Positions 33,909 through 41,856 of a stretch of 64,000 bases of DNA are shown piece after piece; position 1 is the stretch's first letter, and every line of letters starts with the position of its first letter. The notes below the pieces were generated by a model. It was not told where the DNA came from. It saw only the letters and a list, made by a program, of their open reading frames with translations, and made no database searches. Origin of the DNA: Lentisphaerota bacterium (lineage in GTDB: Bacteria > Verrucomicrobiota > Lentisphaeria > Victivallales > Victivallaceae); contig SUWG01000007.1 in the NCBI GenBank assembly GCA_015061625.1, positions 62,001 to 126,000 of the forward strand, written 5' to 3'. The position numbers were made by a program, and so were the translations under genes.

Positions 33909-35042
33909 GTGGAAAGTATCAATGAATCGATCAAACTGCCGACCGGTAAAAATCTTGTGTTGAGTTCATCACCGCATCTTTCTACCGGGGCGAATTTACG
34001 GAAGATAATGGGGGGCGTATTGCTGGCTTTACTGCCGGTGGTGGCAACTGCGGTGTGGTTTTTCGGCTGGCAGGCTTTGCTGGTGATTTTTTATACGGTA
34101 TTTTGCTGTGTTGCCGCCGAAGCGGTATGGTGTGCATTGGCCGGGAAACCGGTCTGGCGCACGATCGGCGATCTCTCTGCGGCATTGACCGGCGTGTTGC
34201 TGGCTTTGTGTCTGCCGGTGAGTATTCCGTTGTATGTGCCGCCGATCGGGGCGGTGCTGGCGATTTGGCTGGGCAAGCAGGTTTATGGTGGTCTGGGCAA
34301 CAATCCATTCAACCCGGCTTTGGTGGCGAGGGTCGGTCTGTTGATCGCTCTGCCGGCGGCAATGACCTGCTGGACACCTTCCAGAGGGATGTTGGCAAGT
34401 GATTATCCGTCGCAGAATGAATTTTTCCGGGCCGGAGACATCGAGGCGATAAATTCCGGTGATATCCCGGATGCGGTCACCTGTGCAACTCCGTTGGGGG
34501 TGGTCGGAGTTACTCCCAAAGTCACCGGAAAAAGTGATGAAGCGTGCAGCAATTTTTTGTCTCTGGAAAACAAGGATTTGCTGAAACGCTGTTTCTGGGG
34601 TGACCGGGCCGGATGCCTGGGGGAAACCAGTGTGTTTGCCTTGATCATCGGTTATTTTATTCTGGTATTGTTGAATCTGATCAACTGGCGGGTGCCGCTG
34701 TTGTTTATCGGCACGGTGGCGTTGATTACTGCAATAACCCACTTTTTTGCTCCGGGGGTCACCCCGACCCCGCTGTTTCATATTCTCAATGGCGGGTTGT
34801 TTCTGGGGGCGATATTCATGGCAACGGATATGGTGACCAGTCCGATCACCGGAGCCGGATGTGTGGCTTTTGCCATCGGTTGCGGGATCGTGACATCGGT
34901 CATCCGCATTTGGGGGAATTATCCGGAAGGGGTGAGTTTTGCGATCCTGTTGATGAATGCGCTGGTGCCATTGATCGACCGTTGGTTCGGGCAACGGCCA
35001 TTCGGCTATGTGCCGATACGGAGCAAGGAGGCTGAAAAATGA
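33909..35042 (+). CDS. rnfD: Rnf electron transport complex subunit D (FMN-carrying)
   Basis: The 377-aa membrane protein, start GTG, has about nine helices. Motifs are SSPHLSTGANLRKIM near the N-terminus, GGLGNNPFNPALVAR, the flavinylation-type TCATPL with the likely FMN-bearing Thr near residue 194, and FMATDMVTSPIT in the C-terminal half. It carries electrons within the membrane and takes part in ion translocation. A loop of about 45 residues after the FMN site (SDEACSNFLSLENKDLLKRCF...) is longer than in proteobacterial RnfD. It overlaps rnfG by 4 bp. Confidence 0.94.
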   Translation: MESINESIKLPTGKNLVLSSSPHLSTGANLRKIMGGVLLALLPVVATAVWFFGWQALLVIFYTVFCCVAAEAVWCALAGKPVWRTIGDLSAALTGVLLALCLPVSIPLYVPPIGAVLAIWLGKQVYGGLGNNPFNPALVARVGLLIALPAAMTCWTPSRGMLASDYPSQNEFFRAGDIEAINSGDIPDAVTCATPLGVVGVTPKVTGKSDEACSNFLSLENKDLLKRCFWGDRAGCLGETSVFALIIGYFILVLLNLINWRVPLLFIGTVALITAITHFFAPGVTPTPLFHILNGGLFLGAIFMATDMVTSPITGAGCVAFAIGCGIVTSVIRIWGNYPEGVSFAILLMNALVPLIDRWFGQRPFGYVPIRSKEAEK

Positions 35043-35683
35043 AATTGCGTGATCAGGAAAATATGATCGTGCTTGGAATTTTTCTGGGTGCGACAGCTTT
35101 GGTGGCGGCATTGGTTTTGGCGGTGGTTTCGCAGTTGACTGCCGAACCGATCAGAGAGGCTGCTGAACGTAACCGGGAACAGGCTTTTCACCGTCTGTTG
35201 CTGCCGGAATTTGACCGGATCGGTGAGAGTGCGGAGCATGATGGTTTTATTTTTTACACGGTGTATAATGGTGAGCAAGCAGTCGGCTTTGTCGGGCAGG
35301 GGGTTACCCGTGCCGGTTACGGCGGCGAGATCGAAGTGCTGGTCGGATTTGACCGCAGCGGCAAAATCACCGGAGTTCAAATATTGCGGCACAAGGAAAC
35401 GCCCGGATTGGGAGCAAATGTCTGTGAACGCAAATTTCAGCGGACGATTTTCAATATCGGCGGGGAAGTTCCGGCTGTGCCGGAGAATCGTCTGCTTGAT
35501 CAATTCAACGGATTGGCGGCATTTTCGGCAGGAGATTGGCGCATTTCCAAAGATGGCGGAGAATTTGAGTATCTGACCGGGGCCACGGTCACCAGCCGGG
35601 CGGTCACGGCTCTGATTAATGATATTGCGGTCGCATTTGCCGGATTGGATTCCGGAATCGGTGACGGGGAGGATATACGATGA
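35039..35683 (+). CDS. rnfG: Rnf electron transport complex subunit G (FMN-carrying)
   Basis: The 214-aa protein has one N-terminal membrane helix and a periplasmic FMN-binding domain. The covalent flavin motif YLTGATVTS is visible near the C-terminus, with Thr near 185 as expected FMN attachment, together with GYGGEIEVLVGFDRSGKITGVQILRHKETPGLG, the standard family block. Flavinylation needs an ApbE transferase, which is not in the window. It overlaps rnfD and rnfE by 4 bp each. Confidence 0.95.
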   Translation: MKLRDQENMIVLGIFLGATALVAALVLAVVSQLTAEPIREAAERNREQAFHRLLLPEFDRIGESAEHDGFIFYTVYNGEQAVGFVGQGVTRAGYGGEIEVLVGFDRSGKITGVQILRHKETPGLGANVCERKFQRTIFNIGGEVPAVPENRLLDQFNGLAAFSAGDWRISKDGGEFEYLTGATVTSRAVTALINDIAVAFAGLDSGIGDGEDIR

Positions 35684-36363
35684 AAAATTCGATGTTCAAA
35701 GATTTTTCCAAAGGTATCTGGAAAGAGAATCCGGTTTTGGTATTGTTGCTCGGCACTTGTCCGACTCTGGCGTTGACCAGCAGTGCTACCAATGGTTTCG
35801 GCATGGGTATTGCTACAACGTGTGTATTGACCGGCAGTAATTTTGTGATCAGTCTGATTGCTTCGATCACGCCGAAAAAGATTCGTATACCGGTTTATAT
35901 CGTAGTGATTGCCGCCTTTGTAACGGTTGTGGATCTGTTGTTGCAAGCCTATGCTCCGGCGGCACTTTACGAAGCATTGGGTATATTTATCCCGCTGATC
36001 GTGGTCAACTGCATCGTGCTGGGCAGAGCGGAAGCATTTGCCTCAAAAAATTCTCCATTCCGTTCGGTGCTGGATGGTTTGGGGATGGGATTGGGGTTCA
36101 CTTTGACTTTGACGATGCTGGGTATGATCCGGGAATTTCTCACTTGCGGGGCGGTTTTTGAAATAAAACTTATTCCGGCGTGGACGACGGATTTTCTGTT
36201 GCCCGGCGCGGCTCCCGGAGCATTCATCATTGTCGGGTGTATTCTGGCGGTGAAAAATTACTTCAACCGGCGGGCGGCGATCCGCAACCACACGCTTTAT
36301 GTGCCGCCGCAGGGGTTGAATTGCCGGAATTGCGGAATTTGCCGAATTTCGGATGATAAATGA
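35680..36363 (+). CDS. rnfE: Rnf electron transport complex subunit E
   Basis: The 227-aa six-helix membrane protein has KDFSKGIWKENPVLVLLLGTCPTLALTSSATNGFGMG at its start, LGIFIPLIVVNCIVLGRAEAFASKN and PGAAPGAFIIVGCILA, all typical of RnfE/NqrD. Compared with the family it has a C-terminal cytosolic tail with a cysteine cluster, CRNCGIC, that may bind a metal or Fe-S centre; whether that is functional is inference. It is the last rnf gene, and no hairpin terminator is seen after it, but a new promoter follows. Confidence 0.95.
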   Translation: MKNSMFKDFSKGIWKENPVLVLLLGTCPTLALTSSATNGFGMGIATTCVLTGSNFVISLIASITPKKIRIPVYIVVIAAFVTVVDLLLQAYAPAALYEALGIFIPLIVVNCIVLGRAEAFASKNSPFRSVLDGLGMGLGFTLTLTMLGMIREFLTCGAVFEIKLIPAWTTDFLLPGAAPGAFIIVGCILAVKNYFNRRAAIRNHTLYVPPQGLNCRNCGICRISDDK

Positions 36364-36403
36364 TAAAAAATCTGTTTTTTTTGCTGATTTATTATAAAAT
36401 CAC

Positions 36404-36432
36404 TTGTAAAAATTGCATTTGAAGTGTAGTTT
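36404..36432 (+). promoter_or_regulatory. Predicted promoter of the TPR-protein gene
   Basis: TTGTAA (36404-36409), 17 bp, TAGTTT (36427-36432), in the 124-bp gap after rnfE. Confidence 0.5.
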
Positions 36433-36487
36433 ACATATATGTAAGTTTGTACAGTTATGCTTTCAGCAGTTTTCAGGGTGATTTTTT

Positions 36488-37888
36488 ATGATTCGAAAAA
36501 GTGTCAGTCAAGCTCCGATCTATGTTCGTGATACCTTGACCAGAGCCGCAAAAATGGCGGCGGCGCAGGATTTTGAAGCGGCGGTCGATACTTTGTATCC
36601 GGTGATTTGCAAACATCCGGAAGTTCCGGCGCTTTATGAGAAACTTCGTGAGTATGAGTTGGGAAAATTGAAAACTCAAGGCGGCGGAGTTAAATTTCTG
36701 GCGAAACTGGGTGCTTTTTTCAAAATGATGCGTATCGGTGCCGTTATGGGAAAAGATCCGGTCAAGGCGATGGAGCTGTGTGAAGTCAGTCTGGCATTTT
36801 GTGTGGATAATCCGGCTATTCTCAATGCTTTAGCCAAAGCCAGCAATGCGGCGGATGCTCCGTGGGGGGCGGTCTCTGCTCTGGATACCTTGTGCAAACT
36901 TCATCCCAATCCGATGCGCATGAAGCAGTTGGCCGAGGCCATGCAGCGCAACGGTCAGGGTATCGATGCGCTCAAAGTCCATCAGAATATCATTTCCCAG
37001 ACGGTTGATAAGAAAAACGTGGATAAAGCCGGATTGCAGGCCGCTATGGTTCTGGCCAGTATTGAGCGGGGCAACTTCAATGATCAGAAATCCAAAAAGA
37101 CTGCCAATGCGGCGGATGCTGAAGATGCGATCATCCAGCAGTTGCTCAATGGTACTATCCACGATGCCGATCAGGCGCAGTTGCTGATCGACCGTTTTTC
37201 TGCTGAATTGCGTAAGAAAGATTCTGTGGATATGCGGCGTAAGATGGCAGATGCCTATATGATCGCCGGGAAATATGAGGATGCGTTGCGGGAATACCGC
37301 ACTGTTTCTGATTCATTGGGGGTTTTGGACCCGGTGTTGGATAAGCATATTGAAAAAGCATACATTGCCAATTTGCGTTCCATGGTGGAAAAATTACAGG
37401 CCTCTCCGGAAGAGTATGATGATCCGGAAGGTCAGATCGCCGCTTTGGAAAAAGACATTTATGATTATCATTGGAAACATACCCGTTTACGGGCGGAGCG
37501 TTTCCCGAACGATATGCAGTTGCAGTTCGATCTTGCCGAGTTGCAGTTTGAGTGTGATATGATCGACGAAGCATTTGCCTCATTTTCTGCGATCGCTGAA
37601 AATCCGCAGAAACGGCGTGGCAGTCTGGTTTATATGGGGCGGTGTTCTTTGTTGCGTAATGAGGTTGAGCAGGCCGTGGGATTTCTGCGTGAAGCAGTAA
37701 ATGAGATGCCCCGTATGGATAAGTACAAGCGTGAAGCGATGTACTATCTCGGCAATGCGCTGGAATTGGCCGGTGATCCGGAAGGAGCCAAAGAAAATTA
37801 CCGTCAGATATTGGTCAGTATGGCAGGATACCGGGATGTGCCGGAGCGGTTGAGCGCGTTGGATGCCGCCGGTCAGCAAGTTGGTTGA
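36488..37888 (+). CDS. TPR-repeat protein of unknown function
   Basis: The 466-aa protein lacks a signal peptide or membrane helix and is built from helical repeats of tetratricopeptide type, for example AAAQDFEAAVDTLYPVICKHP, MADAYMIAGKYEDALREYRTV, FDLAELQFECDMIDEAFASF and YYLGNALELAGDPEGAKENY. The middle has a long helical, coiled-coil-prone segment. It is probably a cytosolic scaffold; no catalytic motif is seen. It lies 48 bp before the repeat-bearing membrane protein and may work with it. AGGGTGA precedes the ATG. Confidence 0.75.
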   Translation: MIRKSVSQAPIYVRDTLTRAAKMAAAQDFEAAVDTLYPVICKHPEVPALYEKLREYELGKLKTQGGGVKFLAKLGAFFKMMRIGAVMGKDPVKAMELCEVSLAFCVDNPAILNALAKASNAADAPWGAVSALDTLCKLHPNPMRMKQLAEAMQRNGQGIDALKVHQNIISQTVDKKNVDKAGLQAAMVLASIERGNFNDQKSKKTANAADAEDAIIQQLLNGTIHDADQAQLLIDRFSAELRKKDSVDMRRKMADAYMIAGKYEDALREYRTVSDSLGVLDPVLDKHIEKAYIANLRSMVEKLQASPEEYDDPEGQIAALEKDIYDYHWKHTRLRAERFPNDMQLQFDLAELQFECDMIDEAFASFSAIAENPQKRRGSLVYMGRCSLLRNEVEQAVGFLREAVNEMPRMDKYKREAMYYLGNALELAGDPEGAKENYRQILVSMAGYRDVPERLSALDAAGQQVG

Positions 37889-37936
37889 TAAATAAAAAAT
37901 TCAGTATATACAGTTATGATGGAAAGGAAATGAAAA

Positions 37937-38860
37937 ATGGCAGATGTGGAAAATACTCCCGGCGCTTCCGTTTCATTGGAAGAGGATACCAGAACCCGTA
38001 AAACGGTGCGTTTGCGTACTTTGACTCCCAAAGTGACCGGGCCGGTTTTGGATGATGTTCCGGCGGAAGCCGCGGGCGATGATGTCGAGGATACCCGCAC
38101 GCGCATGACGGTGAAATTGAAGCCTTCTGCCGCCAAACCGCCATTGACTTTGAAAAAGCCTGCGGTCGCTGAAGATAGTGCCGTTGAAGCGGAAGAGGGT
38201 GCCGAAGATACCCGCACGCGCATGACGGTGAAATTGAAACCCTCTGCCGCCAAACCGCCGTTGACTTTGAAAAAGCCTGCGGTCGCTGAAGATAGTTCCG
38301 CCGAAGCGGAAGACGGTGCTGAAGATACCCGCACCCGCATGACGGTGAAATTGAAGCCTTCTGCCGCCAAACCGCCTTTGACCTTGAAAAAGCCTGCGGT
38401 TGCTGAAGATAGTGCCGCTGAAGCGGAAGAAGGTGCCGAAGATACCCGTACCCGCATGACGGTAAAATTGAAACCCTCTGCCGCCAAACCGCCGTTGACT
38501 TTGAAAAAGCCTGCGGCAGATGGTGCAGTTGCCGCAGAAGCCGGGGCTGAAGGTGAGGGACACACTGTGCGTCTGCCGCGCCCGGCGTTGAAAAAAGGGC
38601 CTGGTGCCGCTGCACCGGGAATGCCGCAGCAGGGCGGTCCCCGTCCGGTCAGATGTCCGGAGATGAATGGCGCGCCGGTAAAGGAAAATTATCCGGCCGA
38701 TGTTCCGCTGGATGTTCCCCGTGCTTCCGGATTTTATATGGTCATGACTTTGATTTCGTTGCTGTTTCTGATTGGTACTGCGGCGTTGACGACGGTTCAT
38801 TATCTTAATTTTGAACATTTGATCGAGTTTGAGATTCCGGGGATCCCTTTCGGAAAATGA
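37937..38860 (+). CDS. Repeat-bearing single-pass membrane protein of unknown function
   Basis: The 307-aa product has a charged N-terminal region containing a degenerate first copy (EEDTRTRKTVRLR) and then four copies of a 39-aa unit beginning EDTRTRMTVKLKPSAAKPP and ending in an acidic Ala/Glu spacer, the last copy shortened. Near the C-terminus a membrane helix (FYMVMTLISLLFLIGTAALT) is followed by a 25-residue tail. The basic, Thr-rich TRTRMTVKLKP blocks could be phosphorylation or protein-binding sites on a flexible cytosolic stalk; this is inference. No known domain is recognised. The gene follows the TPR gene and ends at a terminator. Confidence 0.7.
   Translation: MADVENTPGASVSLEEDTRTRKTVRLRTLTPKVTGPVLDDVPAEAAGDDVEDTRTRMTVKLKPSAAKPPLTLKKPAVAEDSAVEAEEGAEDTRTRMTVKLKPSAAKPPLTLKKPAVAEDSSAEAEDGAEDTRTRMTVKLKPSAAKPPLTLKKPAVAEDSAAEAEEGAEDTRTRMTVKLKPSAAKPPLTLKKPAADGAVAAEAGAEGEGHTVRLPRPALKKGPGAAAPGMPQQGGPRPVRCPEMNGAPVKENYPADVPLDVPRASGFYMVMTLISLLFLIGTAALTTVHYLNFEHLIEFEIPGIPFGK
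38087..38515 (+). repeat. Four 117-bp in-frame tandem repeats (last partial)
   Basis: Unit boundaries fall at 38087, 38204, 38321 and 38438, the last copy being 78 bp. Copies differ by a few mostly silent changes, so the array is recent or homogenised. High repeat identity keeps all six frames largely open. Confidence 0.93.
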
Positions 38861-38882
38861 TTATATAAAAATTAACCTGATA

Positions 38883-38915
38883 TGAGGAACGCTCTTGATG
38901 CCGTTCCTCATTTTT
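38883..38915 (+). terminator. Rho-independent terminator before kdsB
   Basis: TGAGGAACG pairs perfectly with CGTTCCTCA around a 10-nt loop, followed by five T. It ends the TPR/repeat-protein unit. Confidence 0.85.
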
Positions 38916-38933
38916 GTGTAAGGATAAGTTGTG

Positions 38934-39776
38934 ATGAAAAGTTTGATCGTGATCCCGGCCCGTTTCGGTTCAAAACGTTTTCCCGGTAAACCTTTGGCAG
39001 AACTTGCCGGTAAGGCGATTATTCAGCGGGTGTGGGATATCGCCGATGCGGTATGCCGCAGTCGCAAAGATTGTGAAGCGGTCGTTGCCACCGAGGAACC
39101 GGAAATGCCCGGTGAAGGCAGTGCAAAGATCATTGAATATTGTGAAAAACATAATATTCCGGTGGAAATCACTCCGTCAAGTTGCCGTTCCGGTTCTGAC
39201 CGGGTGTGGGCAGTGGCGGTAAACCGCATGGAACGGCCGGATGTGTTGTTGAATTTGCAAGGAGACAATCCGCTTTGTCCGCCGCAGTTTATCAGTGCAT
39301 TGCTTGATGCGTTTGAGGCCCATCCGGAAACCCAGGTCGCAACTCCATTTACCAGATTGGATTGGGCGGCATTGGCCGCTTTGCGTGAGTCAAAGAAAGA
39401 TTCACCGTTTTCCGGTACCACGGCGATCGTGGGTGCCGACGGCAATGCAAAATGGTTTTCCAAAAATATCATTCCGGCTATCCGGGGGGAAGAAAAATTG
39501 GCCGCCAATGGCGGTTTTTCACCGGTTTGCCGTCATGTCGGACTTTATGCGTATAAATTTGCGGCATTGGCATATTTTTCCCAGGCTCCGCTGGGTGAGT
39601 ATGAAAAGTTTGAACAACTTGAGCAGTTGCGTTTTATTGAAAACGGCATTCCGGTTCGCATGGTGGAAGTGACTTATCCGGCCGGATATGATGCGGCGAC
39701 CAGCGGAGTGGATTCTCCGGAAGATCTGGTGCGTGCTGAAAAATTGATCGCTCAAGCAGGGGAGTTGTTGAAATGA
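38934..39776 (+). CDS. kdsB: 3-deoxy-manno-octulosonate cytidylyltransferase
   Basis: The 280-aa enzyme activates Kdo as CMP-Kdo for the LPS inner core. It shows the nucleotidyltransferase N-terminus VIPARFGSKRFPGKPL, SCRSGSDRVWAVA, LLNLQGDNPLCPP, HVGLYAYK and the end block LEQLRFIENGIPVRM. It is about 25 residues longer than E. coli KdsB because of a longer loop after residue 60. A GTG directly upstream (38931) could also initiate. It overlaps the next gene by 4 bp. Its presence implies an LPS-bearing outer membrane. Confidence 0.93.
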   Translation: MKSLIVIPARFGSKRFPGKPLAELAGKAIIQRVWDIADAVCRSRKDCEAVVATEEPEMPGEGSAKIIEYCEKHNIPVEITPSSCRSGSDRVWAVAVNRMERPDVLLNLQGDNPLCPPQFISALLDAFEAHPETQVATPFTRLDWAALAALRESKKDSPFSGTTAIVGADGNAKWFSKNIIPAIRGEEKLAANGGFSPVCRHVGLYAYKFAALAYFSQAPLGEYEKFEQLEQLRFIENGIPVRMVEVTYPAGYDAATSGVDSPEDLVRAEKLIAQAGELLK

Positions 39777-40474
39777 GTGAAGTTACCCGTTTGATCGTTG
39801 TCCGTCACGGCAATACATTTAATTCCGGAGATGTCATTTGCCGGGTGGGCAGTGCCACGGATATCCCGTTGACTGAAACCGGTATGAAACAGGCTTATGC
39901 CGCCGGAGAAATGCTGGCGGAAAAGGGGTTGGTGCCGGAAATAATTTTTCATGCTCCTTTACAGCGCACCTGTCAGAGTGCGGTGGGGATCGCCGTTTCA
40001 TTCCCGGATGTGCCGTTGGCAGAAGCGGAATTCCTCACTGAATTGGATTATGGCAATGATGACGGCAAACCGGAAGACGATGTTGTTCTCCGGCTCGGCA
40101 TCGTGGAAAGCGCCGGAAATATTACTCCGGATACATCGCTTGAAGATTTGCGTGCGGCCGGTAAGGCGGCTTTGAAACGGTGGGATGCGGAAGCGGTTCT
40201 GCCGCAAGCGTGGTACTTCCTCGCCGACCGGGCAGGGGAATTGGAAAAACAGTGGCAGGAATTTGCCGGTAAAGTGTTGGCGGAGTACGCCGGAAAGACA
40301 GTGGTTGCAGTTACCAGCAATGGCATTGCCCGCTTTTCCAAAGCGATTTTGCCTGAAGGAAACCTTCCGGAAGGTTCATTGAAACTGGCAACCGGTGCAT
40401 TCGGCGTTTATGAATACCGTGACGGTCAGTGGCAAAGTACTCTGTGGAATATCCGTCCGCAGGTGGATAAATAA
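39773..40474 (+). CDS. Histidine-phosphatase-fold protein with an altered second catalytic His
   Basis: The 233-aa protein has the phosphoglycerate-mutase-like N-terminal RLIVVRHGNTF with the phospho-accepting His, then PLTETGMKQAYAAGEML and FHAPLQRTCQSA. In active members a second His-Gly pair occurs near the C-terminus; here the corresponding segment is VVAVTSNGIARFSKA, with Asn where His is expected. Hydrolase activity may therefore be low or differ from the family. It is coupled to kdsB (4-bp overlap), so a role with a Kdo- or sugar-phosphate is possible. Phosphatase of sugar phosphate and alpha-ribazole phosphatase are alternative names; none is established. Confidence 0.75.
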   Translation: MSEVTRLIVVRHGNTFNSGDVICRVGSATDIPLTETGMKQAYAAGEMLAEKGLVPEIIFHAPLQRTCQSAVGIAVSFPDVPLAEAEFLTELDYGNDDGKPEDDVVLRLGIVESAGNITPDTSLEDLRAAGKAALKRWDAEAVLPQAWYFLADRAGELEKQWQEFAGKVLAEYAGKTVVAVTSNGIARFSKAILPEGNLPEGSLKLATGAFGVYEYRDGQWQSTLWNIRPQVDK

Positions 40475-40506
40475 AAGTCAATTTAATATAAGGAAATCGA
40501 CAGATC

Positions 40507-41841
40507 ATGACAACAGAAGAATTGAAACAGCTTGCCTTGGATTATCATGCTGGAAAATGTGCCGGAAAAATAGCCATCGAAACAACGAAACCCTGTTCAA
40601 CCGGTGATGATTTGAGTTTGGCTTACACTCCCGGGGTGGCTCAACCCTGTTTGGCGATAAATGAGAATATTGACGATGTTTGGAAATATACTGCCCGTGG
40701 CAACATGGTGGCCGTGGTCAGCAATGGAACTGCGGTGTTGGGGCTGGGCAATATAGGTCCGGAAGCCGGTTTGCCGGTGATGGAAGGAAAAGCGGTTCTT
40801 TTTAAACATTTTGCAGATATCGATGCTGTGCCGCTTTGTCTTGGTAAAGTTTTTGATGAAAAAAAACGTACTGATGCGGCTAAAATGATCGATGCTGTTG
40901 AACATCTGGAACCTACTTTCGGCGGAATCAATCTGGAAGATATCGCAGCTCCTGCGTGTTTTGAAATTGAGCGGGTATTAAAAGAGCGGATGAATATTCC
41001 GGTTTTTCATGATGATCAGCACGGTACAGCGATCATTTCCATGGCGGCGATCATCAATGCTTTGAAGTTGCTCGGCAAAGATATTGCCAAATGCCGTTTT
41101 GTAGTTAACGGTGCCGGAGCGGCGGGGATTGCCTGCAGTCGTTTCTATTTGACTGCCGGTGCGAAAAAAGAGAATTTCATTATGTGTGACTCCAAAGGAG
41201 TCATTCATACCGGGCGGAGTGATTTGAATGCGGAAAAATCCTTTTTTGCCGTTGATACTGAATGCCGTACTCTGGCCGATGCCCTTGAAGGAGCTGATAT
41301 TTTTCTCGGATTTTCCGCTCCGAATTGTGTTACCGGAGAGATGGTCAAGACGATGGCACCCAATCCGGTGATTTTTGCAATGGCAAATCCTACTCCGGAA
41401 ATTTTTCCGGATGTGGCGATCGCCGCCGGAGCGGCAGTGGTCGGTACCGGCCGCAGTGACTTCCCCAACCAGATCAACAACGTACTCGGCTTTCCCGGTA
41501 TTTTCCGCGGTGCATTGGATGTGCGGGCCAAAGATATCAATGAGGCAATGAAACTTGCCGCCAGTGAAGCATTGGCGGAGTTGGCTGCTATGGAAATACC
41601 TGCCGATGTTAAAGAGAAGTTGAAAAAGGCTTATCCGGCGGATGCCGCCAGAGGTACTTTTGACGGACCGGCCGGAATCCGTTTGGATATGGTCATTCCC
41701 AAGCCTTTCGACCCGCGGGTCGTGCCGCACGTCGCACGCAAAGTTGCGGAAGCGGCGATCCGTACCGGTGTTGCCCGGTTGAATATTGATGATTTCGATG
41801 CTTACGAGGCGGAAGTCGCACTCCGGCTCAAAAATCGTTGA
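40507..41841 (+). CDS. NAD(P)-dependent malic enzyme
   Basis: The 444-aa oxidoreductase decarboxylates malate to pyruvate. It has the malic N-terminal domain with [35 protein letters not shown], and [20 protein letters not shown], with metal-binding acidic residues in INLEDI and FEIE, and a Rossmann domain starting [12 protein letters not shown]. The length is that of the short bacterial form, without the phosphotransacetylase domain of MaeB. Cofactor preference (NAD or NADP) is not certain. It sits between the phosphatase-fold gene and hflX with short gaps, possibly in the same transcript. Confidence 0.92.
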   Translation: MTTEELKQLALDYHAGKCAGKIAIETTKPCSTGDDLSLAYTPGVAQPCLAINENIDDVWKYTARGNMVAVVSNGTAVLGLGNIGPEAGLPVMEGKAVLFKHFADIDAVPLCLGKVFDEKKRTDAAKMIDAVEHLEPTFGGINLEDIAAPACFEIERVLKERMNIPVFHDDQHGTAIISMAAIINALKLLGKDIAKCRFVVNGAGAAGIACSRFYLTAGAKKENFIMCDSKGVIHTGRSDLNAEKSFFAVDTECRTLADALEGADIFLGFSAPNCVTGEMVKTMAPNPVIFAMANPTPEIFPDVAIAAGAAVVGTGRSDFPNQINNVLGFPGIFRGALDVRAKDINEAMKLAASEALAELAAMEIPADVKEKLKKAYPADAARGTFDGPAGIRLDMVIPKPFDPRVVPHVARKVAEAAIRTGVARLNIDDFDAYEAEVALRLKNR

Positions 41842-41856
41842 CGTGGAGAGGTTCTC

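Noticed and set aside
34029-35111. A 360-codon antisense frame over rnfD
   Set aside because: It is a shadow of a conserved, confidently identified gene and has no recognisable domain or ribosome site.
37873-38818. Three long antisense open frames (230, 233 and 281 codons) across the repeat-protein gene
   Set aside because: They arise because near-identical 117-bp repeats contain no stops in any frame; their translations are low-complexity, and the sense frame has the ribosome site, membrane helix and stop-terminator arrangement.
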